Shown here: one piece after another, positions 4,508 to 8,728 of the stretch
Layout: each line of letters opens with the position of its first letter
Numbering within the stretch: position 1 is the first letter of the stretch
Origin: Clostridia bacterium
GTDB lineage: Bacteria; Bacillota; Clostridia; Oscillospirales; CAG-272
Direction of reading: 5' to 3'
Length of the DNA stretch: 8,728 nucleotides
Assembly: GCA_017395885.1 (NCBI GenBank)
Contig: JAFQNM010000072.1
Location: 1 to 8,728, forward strand
The notes under the pieces: generated by a model
Told to the model about the DNA's origin: nothing
Database searches by the model: none
Seen by the model: the letters and a program-made list of their open reading frames with translations, nothing else
Made by a program: the position numbers and the translations under genes

Positions 4508-7411
4508 ATGTATACCAATTTAAAATCAAGAGATGAGCAGCTCATACCCTCAAGAGTGCTTGAGACAGCATTTGCAGAAAGGCTTCACGGCTTTACCGAC
4601 AGTGAGTTTCTCACCTGCGATTGCAGCAAGGCCGTGGGCGCAACGGGCCTTCCTTATTATATGCCCGTGTGTCTCTATGCACTTAATAATCCCGTGATCT
4701 CCGATTATCTTTTGGAGAATGACGGCGAGAGCCACCTTTTTGATTTTGAAGGCGGAATTACTCATATAACCGAAAGTGGAGAGAAGCCTCTGCCTGAGGA
4801 GGTAAAGAAGGCTCTTCTTGCAATTTTCGATCGCCTTGATAAGAGCGCCGGTGATATAGATGAGGAGGGAGCACACGTTATCGATCTTAAGGCGGCACCT
4901 ATAGGCCCTCACTTTGACGTAAACCTTCTTCTCGGAAACAGGGTAGGCTTTGAAAATCCTCTTCTCACAACGCCAAAGGCCGCATTGGATTCTCTCGGCA
5001 GAGGCTCCTTCAGAGGAAAGGCCGAGAACCAGGTTCTCTCCAACCGCTACGTATGGCGTATGGAGGAGAACGGAGAGCCCGTAAACCGTCAGTTTTATCT
5101 TTATGAAAACGGCGAGCAGATATTCTATTCTGCAGACGTTGATGTGAATGTTAAAGCTGCTGTCTGCCGCCATCTGCAGAACAGAACTGTCATCACCTAT
5201 GAGACCGAGTGTGGGCTCAGAATAACGAGAACGATATTTATCATTCCTCACGAGGAGGATATGCCCGAGGCGGTAGAGGCTCAGCGAGTTGAGATAGAAA
5301 ATCTTGGCAGTGAGGACAGAGAGATCCGTATCGTGTTTACGGGAATGCTTGCTGTGTTTGATTCCAGCGGTCTTTTCAACGACGTTGTATATGCAAATAT
5401 CGTGCACGAGTCTGCCATCCTGACGAACGATGGTCGCCCCGTCTGTGTTTCTCCCAGGCTTCATCCCAGATACGGCAGATATTGCCGTCGTTTTGCCACG
5501 GTGCTTGCAAACGGAGACTATTTTGATGAGTTCTGCGTAAACTACCGTGAGTTTATGGGCAGCGGAGATATAAAGCATCCCGAAAACGGAGCAAGGCTCT
5601 CCAATCGCCAGAACAGAAAGGACGCAGCCTTCTTTGCCCTTGCAAAAACTCTTACCGTAAAGGCAGGAGAGACCGCTGTGGCCGATTCTTATGCAGGCAT
5701 CTGCTCTCATGATGACGACGTAACGGAGATATTCCTCCGCCAGTCCAACAGATTCATTGAAAAGTACCGTGATCCCGAAGCACTCACAGAGGCATATAAA
5801 AGGGTAGTGGATTTTGTTGAGAGCTATTCATCTTATATCACGTTCAATTCCAAGGACAGAAGAATGTCCTCCTACATATCGAGAAATCTTCCTTTCCAGG
5901 TGCTTTATCAGTCCTTTGTAACAAGAGCCTTTGCATGGACAAATAAGTCCGGCCGAAAGGTAGGCTTCAGAGAGATACAGGATATGTATGCCTCTATGTA
6001 CTATATGACAGCCATGGGCAATTCCGGCCTTGCAAGAGATATGATCTCCCAGTGGGCGTCCAACGTGTTTGAGGACGGATACGCATACCATAACTTCTAT
6101 TGGGGCGGAGACGGAATTGGAGTCGGAAGCGATGACCAGCTCTGGCTAATGCAGGCGGTGTACAGATACGTAATGCTCACAGGCGATATCGACTTTGTAA
6201 ACGCAGAGCTCCCCGTAGCAGGCACCAATGGCAAAACAAGAAAGCTTTTTGATACGATGATGGCATCTGTGTTTTATTCCGGATGCATATCTGTCGGAGA
6301 CCACGGACTTCCTCTTCTTGACCACCTGGACTGGAACGACTGCCTGAAACTTGATTATGACTCCATCAGTGCTCCCGAAAAAATGGAGCTTTACCGTAAG
6401 CAGATAGCAGAGAAGGGACAGGAGTGGGGAGCGAGATTTGAGAGCCACTATTGCGAGAGCGTTATGAACGCATTCCTGCTTAAGATCGCATACGATAACA
6501 TGGCGGCTCTGGCAGACCTTTCCTGCAGAGAAAAGGAGGCAGCATGGCTTCGTGAAAAGTGCAAAAAGCTCTGTGAGGATATTCAGGCCCATGCATGGAA
6601 GGGCGACTTCTTTGCGAGATGCCTTATCAATAACCCTGCCAAGGGATATACGTACCTTGGTGCCGGCGGAGACGGACTTTCACTTGACCCCGATTTCCCC
6701 GGCTCATACTGGCTCAACTCCTTCTCCTGGGCGATCCTTGCAGGCTGCGCCACAGAGGAGCAGATGAGAATAATGCTGGATTCTGTCAATAAATACATAA
6801 AAACTCCCGCAGGCCTCACGCTCACGTCTCCCTGTGACCTCGATAAGGTCTCCGAGACCACCGCAATGGACCACTATTTCCGTGGCGACCGTGAGAACGG
6901 AGCAGTATTCAAGCACGCAACAATGATGGCAACGGCCGCAATGTTCAAGGCTTGTAAGGTGATAAAGGATGAAAAGCTGGCAGCCGAGTTTGCCGAGTGT
7001 GCATTCTGGATGCTGGACCTCGTTCTTCCTTATCAAACTCTAAAAACTCCTTACGTAACAAAGGGAAATCCCCGATTCTGCACACAGTACAATAACAGCG
7101 AAACGGGCGAGAATATCGGACCTATGCTGTCAGGCACTGCAAGCTGGCTTTCACTCACCGTGTACGAGTTTCTCGGAATCTCACACGTTGAGGGCGGCAT
7201 AGAGCTTAGCCCCGTGCTCCCCTTTGATACAGAAAGCGCAAATTACGTTGTGAGAGTAGACGGAACTGAGTTTGATATCACGGTAGAAAAGGCAAAGGGC
7301 TTTGTGAGACCCACAGAGACCACCGAATATACCTTCGACGGTGAAAAGTGCACCTCTGTTATCCCCAATCCCCGTGACGGCAAGAGACATACGGTCACAA
7401 TAATAATGTAA
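4508..7411 (+). CDS. cdp: Cellodextrin phosphorylase (glycoside hydrolase family 94)
   Basis: The 967-residue cytosolic enzyme is expected to cleave cellodextrins reversibly with inorganic phosphate, releasing glucose 1-phosphate and a chain shortened by one glucose (EC 2.4.1.49). The N-terminal beta-sandwich half has HVIDLKAAPIGPHF (123-136), GRGSFR (164-169) and PVNRQFYLYE (191-200). The catalytic (alpha/alpha)6 half has GFREIQDMYASMYY (486-499), YAYHNFYWGGDG (525-536), SDDQLWL (541-547), DHLDWNDCLK (605-614, general acid predicted as Asp611), RENGAVFKHA (795-804) and GPMLSGTASW (871-880). From memory these segments parallel Clostridium thermocellum cellodextrin phosphorylase closely, and the length of about 970-980 fits it better than the roughly 800-residue cellobiose phosphorylases. 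AGGAG (4497-4501) begins at the upstream stop codon, 6 bases before ATG. No signal peptide is present, so substrate must be imported. Alternative family 94 specificities are unlikely. Confidence 0.92.
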   Translation: MYTNLKSRDEQLIPSRVLETAFAERLHGFTDSEFLTCDCSKAVGATGLPYYMPVCLYALNNPVISDYLLENDGESHLFDFEGGITHITESGEKPLPEEVKKALLAIFDRLDKSAGDIDEEGAHVIDLKAAPIGPHFDVNLLLGNRVGFENPLLTTPKAALDSLGRGSFRGKAENQVLSNRYVWRMEENGEPVNRQFYLYENGEQIFYSADVDVNVKAAVCRHLQNRTVITYETECGLRITRTIFIIPHEEDMPEAVEAQRVEIENLGSEDREIRIVFTGMLAVFDSSGLFNDVVYANIVHESAILTNDGRPVCVSPRLHPRYGRYCRRFATVLANGDYFDEFCVNYREFMGSGDIKHPENGARLSNRQNRKDAAFFALAKTLTVKAGETAVADSYAGICSHDDDVTEIFLRQSNRFIEKYRDPEALTEAYKRVVDFVESYSSYITFNSKDRRMSSYISRNLPFQVLYQSFVTRAFAWTNKSGRKVGFREIQDMYASMYYMTAMGNSGLARDMISQWASNVFEDGYAYHNFYWGGDGIGVGSDDQLWLMQAVYRYVMLTGDIDFVNAELPVAGTNGKTRKLFDTMMASVFYSGCISVGDHGLPLLDHLDWNDCLKLDYDSISAPEKMELYRKQIAEKGQEWGARFESHYCESVMNAFLLKIAYDNMAALADLSCREKEAAWLREKCKKLCEDIQAHAWKGDFFARCLINNPAKGYTYLGAGGDGLSLDPDFPGSYWLNSFSWAILAGCATEEQMRIMLDSVNKYIKTPAGLTLTSPCDLDKVSETTAMDHYFRGDRENGAVFKHATMMATAAMFKACKVIKDEKLAAEFAECAFWMLDLVLPYQTLKTPYVTKGNPRFCTQYNNSETGENIGPMLSGTASWLSLTVYEFLGISHVEGGIELSPVLPFDTESANYVVRVDGTEFDITVEKAKGFVRPTETTEYTFDGEKCTSVIPNPRDGKRHTVTIIM

Positions 7412-7416
7412 ACAAA

Positions 7417-7440
7417 GAAAGCCCCGAAATCGGGGCTTTC
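7417..7440 (+). terminator. Terminator-like hairpin after cellodextrin phosphorylase
   Basis: A 10-base-pair stem (7417-7426 with 7431-7440), with core GCCCCG/CGGGGC and an AAAT loop, begins 5 bases after the stop codon. AAA and TTT at the stem base provide the only T run (CTTTC), so termination may be incomplete. Confidence 0.75.
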
Positions 7441-7547
7441 ATGCTGTCGAAAAAGGCGCAGACCGCAAATATATCAAAACAAAGACAGCCGGATCGAAAC
7501 TTTAACTGTAAACGGCAAAAACAACAAATAATTAAAGTCACATTAAA

Positions 7548-7574
7548 GAAATCCCCTGAAAATCAGGGGATTTC
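7548..7574. terminator. Second hairpin, possibly a backup or bidirectional terminator
   Basis: A 12-base-pair stem, 7548-7559 with 7563-7574, has AAATCCCCTG arms and a 3-base loop. A short T run (TTTT) follows at about 7579-7582 on the + strand. It is about 110 bases after the first terminator and could catch read-through. It also immediately precedes the repeat core at 7583, so it may instead belong to that repeat. Confidence 0.5.
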
Positions 7575-7582
7575 AAGCTTTT

Positions 7583-7597
7583 CGCCCCTACAAGTTA
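7583..7597 (-). repeat. Second copy of the TAACTTGTAGGGGCG repeat core
   Basis: The complement of this stretch is identical over 15 bases to 1704-1718. Here the GTAGGGGCG arm lacks the paired ATCCGCC arm seen at 1727-1738, so this looks like a truncated or divergent copy in the opposite orientation. Confidence 0.5.
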
Positions 7598-7657
7598 TCC
7601 TCGCCGATAAACATGAATTAAAAAAACAAAAAAAGCAAAAAAGTCTCGGAAAATATG

Positions 7658-7686
7658 TAGACTAATGAAAAAAACTGTGATACAAT
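7658..7686 (+). promoter_or_regulatory. Extended -10 promoter of the metallo-hydrolase / gltX operon
   Basis: TAGACT (7658-7663), a 17-base spacer, TACAAT (7681-7686), preceded by TG-A (7678-7680), the extended -10 signature. A-tracts at about 7619-7642 lie farther upstream and could act like an UP element. The predicted start near 7693 leaves a leader of about 27 bases. Confidence 0.65.
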
Positions 7687-7719
7687 ATACTGAATATATA
7701 TGTACAATTCAGAGGTAAA

Positions 7720-8361
7720 ATGAAAACGGTAAGAATTCAGTCATATGGCTACGGATCTAATTGCTGGGTCATAATCGACGAGGAAAGCGGAGAATATGTT
7801 CTCATAGACCCCTCCCCCACAGGAGCGGCATTTCTTGAATTTATAGAAAAAAGAGAGCTCAGAAGGGAAGACCTTAAGTATATCCTTCTCACTCACGGTC
7901 ATTTTGACCATATAACGGGTGCAGATGAGATAAGAGACGTAACGGGAGCTCCTCTTGCTATCCACGAGGCGGATGCAGATTTTCTCACCGACTCTGATAA
8001 AAATGCATACAAATACTTTTTCCGTGAGGAGCTTGTAATGCGTCCTGCAGAGATCATTCTTCACGACGGTGACGTGCTCAACCTGGGAAAAAATGAGATA
8101 AGGGTAGTCAGCACACCCGGCCATTCGGAGGGAAGCGTATGCTTCTTTACAGATGAGATAATTTATACCGGAGATACGCTTTTTGACCGCAGCATAGGAA
8201 GAACGGACCTTGTGGGCGGAAATCAGGCAAAGCTTGAGGATAGCCTGAGGTATCTTATATCCCTTGAAAAGGATTATCTCATATATCCCGGCCACGGCTC
8301 GGTTTCCACCCTTTCAAAGCAGTTAAAATTTAACCCATATCTTTATGGAGGTAATTTATGA
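7720..8361 (+). CDS. Metallo-beta-lactamase-fold hydrolase, glyoxalase II-like
   Basis: The 213-residue cytosolic metal-dependent hydrolase has the full ligand set of the fold: THGHFDH at 58-64 (His59, His61, Asp63, His64), His135 in TPGHSEGS, Asp152 in GDTLF and His192 in PGHG. Its length and the GDTLFDRSIGRTD segment (151-163) fit the short glyoxalase II-like group (YcbL type) that hydrolyses thioesters such as S-lactoylglutathione or related conjugates. Anaerobic Clostridia usually lack glutathione, so the true substrate is open. There is no signal peptide. The start follows AGAGGT (7711-7716) with an unusually short gap of 3 bases. Its TGA overlaps the gltX ATG (ATGA), so the two are translationally coupled. 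The fold is certain; the reaction is not. Confidence 0.9.
   Translation: MKTVRIQSYGYGSNCWVIIDEESGEYVLIDPSPTGAAFLEFIEKRELRREDLKYILLTHGHFDHITGADEIRDVTGAPLAIHEADADFLTDSDKNAYKYFFREELVMRPAEIILHDGDVLNLGKNEIRVVSTPGHSEGSVCFFTDEIIYTGDTLFDRSIGRTDLVGGNQAKLEDSLRYLISLEKDYLIYPGHGSVSTLSKQLKFNPYLYGGNL
8347..8351 (+). promoter_or_regulatory. Ribosome binding site of gltX inside the upstream gene
   Basis: GGAGG lies within the Gly-Gly-Asn codons at the end of the metallo-hydrolase gene, 6 bases before the ATG at 8358. It fixes the gltX start and the ATGA overlap. Confidence 0.85.
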
Positions 8362-8728
8362 TAGATTATAAAGAGCTTTCTGCGCTCCTTTTCCCAAACG
8401 TCACAATGACGGAGGAGGATTGCGAAAAAATGTTCCCCCCCAGAGAGGGGCTTCCCGAGGGCGCAGTAATTTCCCGTATGGCACCCAGCCCCACAGGCTT
8501 TGTTCACCTTGGTAACCTTGTTCAGGGTCTCACCAGTGAAAGAATGTGCCATCAGTCCGGCGGTGTTCTTTATCTTCGTGTTGAGGATACAGATGCAAAG
8601 CGTGAGGTTGCAGGCGCTGTTGAAACACTTATCGAGTCTCTCGCTCACTACGGCATCAAGTTTGACGAGGGCGCAACCGTAGACGGCGATAAGGGAAGCT
8701 ACGGCCCCTACCGCCAGAGACAGAGAAA
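8358..8728 (+). CDS. gltX: Glutamyl-tRNA synthetase, N-terminal part (3' end off window)
   Basis: Class I aminoacyl-tRNA synthetase that charges tRNA with glutamate using ATP. The first 123 residues are present. Catalytic-domain marks are APSPTG at 42-47, the HIGH-equivalent HLGN at 50-53, YLRVEDTD at 72-79 and GPYRQRQR at 116-123. In typical bacterial GluRS the APSPTG motif sits within about ten residues of the start; here about 40 residues (with LLFPN at 10-14 and PPREGLPEGA at 27-36) precede it. From memory, a clostridial GluRS branch has such an extension. The start is fixed by GGAGG and a 4-base overlap with the metallo-hydrolase stop. KMSKS and the anticodon-binding domain lie off the window. 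GlnRS is unlikely but not strictly excluded from this part; whether it also charges tRNA-Gln cannot be judged. Confidence 0.9.
   Translation, partial: MIDYKELSALLFPNVTMTEEDCEKMFPPREGLPEGAVISRMAPSPTGFVHLGNLVQGLTSERMCHQSGGVLYLRVEDTDAKREVAGAVETLIESLAHYGIKFDEGATVDGDKGSYGPYRQRQR

Larger units (their letters stand above)
7412..7719. other. Intergenic spacer with two hairpins, a repeat copy and a promoter
   Basis: The 308 bases between cellodextrin phosphorylase and the metallo-hydrolase gene hold no convincing gene. In order: the terminator at 7417-7440, an unremarkable A-rich stretch, a second hairpin at 7548-7574, a copy of the 15-base repeat core at 7583-7597, an A-tract region at about 7619-7642, and the promoter at 7658-7686. 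A 74-codon open frame (7441-7665) runs across the second hairpin and repeat and lacks a ribosome binding site. Confidence 0.75.

Noticed and set aside
4550..5710. A 386-codon open frame on the minus strand
   Set aside because: It lies wholly antisense to cellodextrin phosphorylase, whose motifs are clear. The frame has no family likeness, and its Cys/His/Ile-rich make-up is typical of an antisense shadow.
3018..7411. A complete polysaccharide utilisation locus or ABC transporter
   Set aside because: Only the binding protein and the phosphorylase are present; no permease, ATPase, regulator or secreted glycosidase is in the window.
7441..7665. A 74-codon + strand open frame after cellodextrin phosphorylase
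   Set aside because: It starts right after the terminator stem, has no ribosome binding site, runs through a hairpin and a repeat core, and has low-complexity Lys/Gln-rich composition.
8343..8648. A 101-codon minus-strand open frame at the right edge
   Set aside because: It is antisense to gltX, whose HLGN, APSPTG and EDTD motifs are unmistakable.

Overview
The window looks like chromosomal DNA of a low-to-moderate GC Gram-positive anaerobe of the class Clostridia, most plausibly a cellulose- or cellodextrin-using member of the Oscillospiraceae/Ruminococcus type. The pointers are strong AGGAG-type ribosome binding sites, A/T-rich promoters of the housekeeping type, a Gram-positive lipoprotein solute-binding protein, a SleB-like wall hydrolase with a copper-amine-oxidase-like stalk domain, a cellodextrin phosphorylase resembling the Clostridium thermocellum enzyme along its whole length, and a clostridial-type glutamyl-tRNA synthetase with an N-terminal extension. 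The assignment is inferred from gene character, not from a search.

Layout, left to right. (1) The 5' part of gap (glyceraldehyde-3-phosphate dehydrogenase) leaves the window on the minus strand. (2) A 342-base A/T-rich divergent spacer holds a perfect TTGACA-N17-TATAAT promoter for the next gene and a weaker promoter for gap. (3) A soluble diacylglycerol/lipid kinase gene (+) ends inside a strong terminator. (4) A convergent spacer of about 260 bases carries a hairpin repeat inside a 175-base stretch bounded by 10-base inverted repeats. (5) A secreted wall hydrolase (-) has a leader with two hairpins. (6) A divergent spacer has two promoters and paired direct repeats between them. (7) A two-gene + strand operon encodes an ABC-type solute-binding lipoprotein and, 11 bases later, cellodextrin phosphorylase. 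(8) A 308-base spacer contains one or two terminators, a second copy of the 15-base repeat core and an extended -10 promoter. (9) A glyoxalase-II-like metallo-beta-lactamase-fold hydrolase overlaps by 4 bases the start of gltX, which runs off the right edge.

How the genes may work together: the lipoprotein probably captures an oligosaccharide outside the membrane, and the cytosolic phosphorylase splits imported cellodextrins with phosphate to give glucose 1-phosphate without spending ATP. No permease or ATPase gene lies in the window, so import would need components encoded elsewhere. The other genes are housekeeping or envelope functions with no evident link to this operon. I see no transposase, phage gene, CRISPR array, tRNA or rRNA, and no convincing new multi-gene system. 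The less explained material is in the intergenic spacers.
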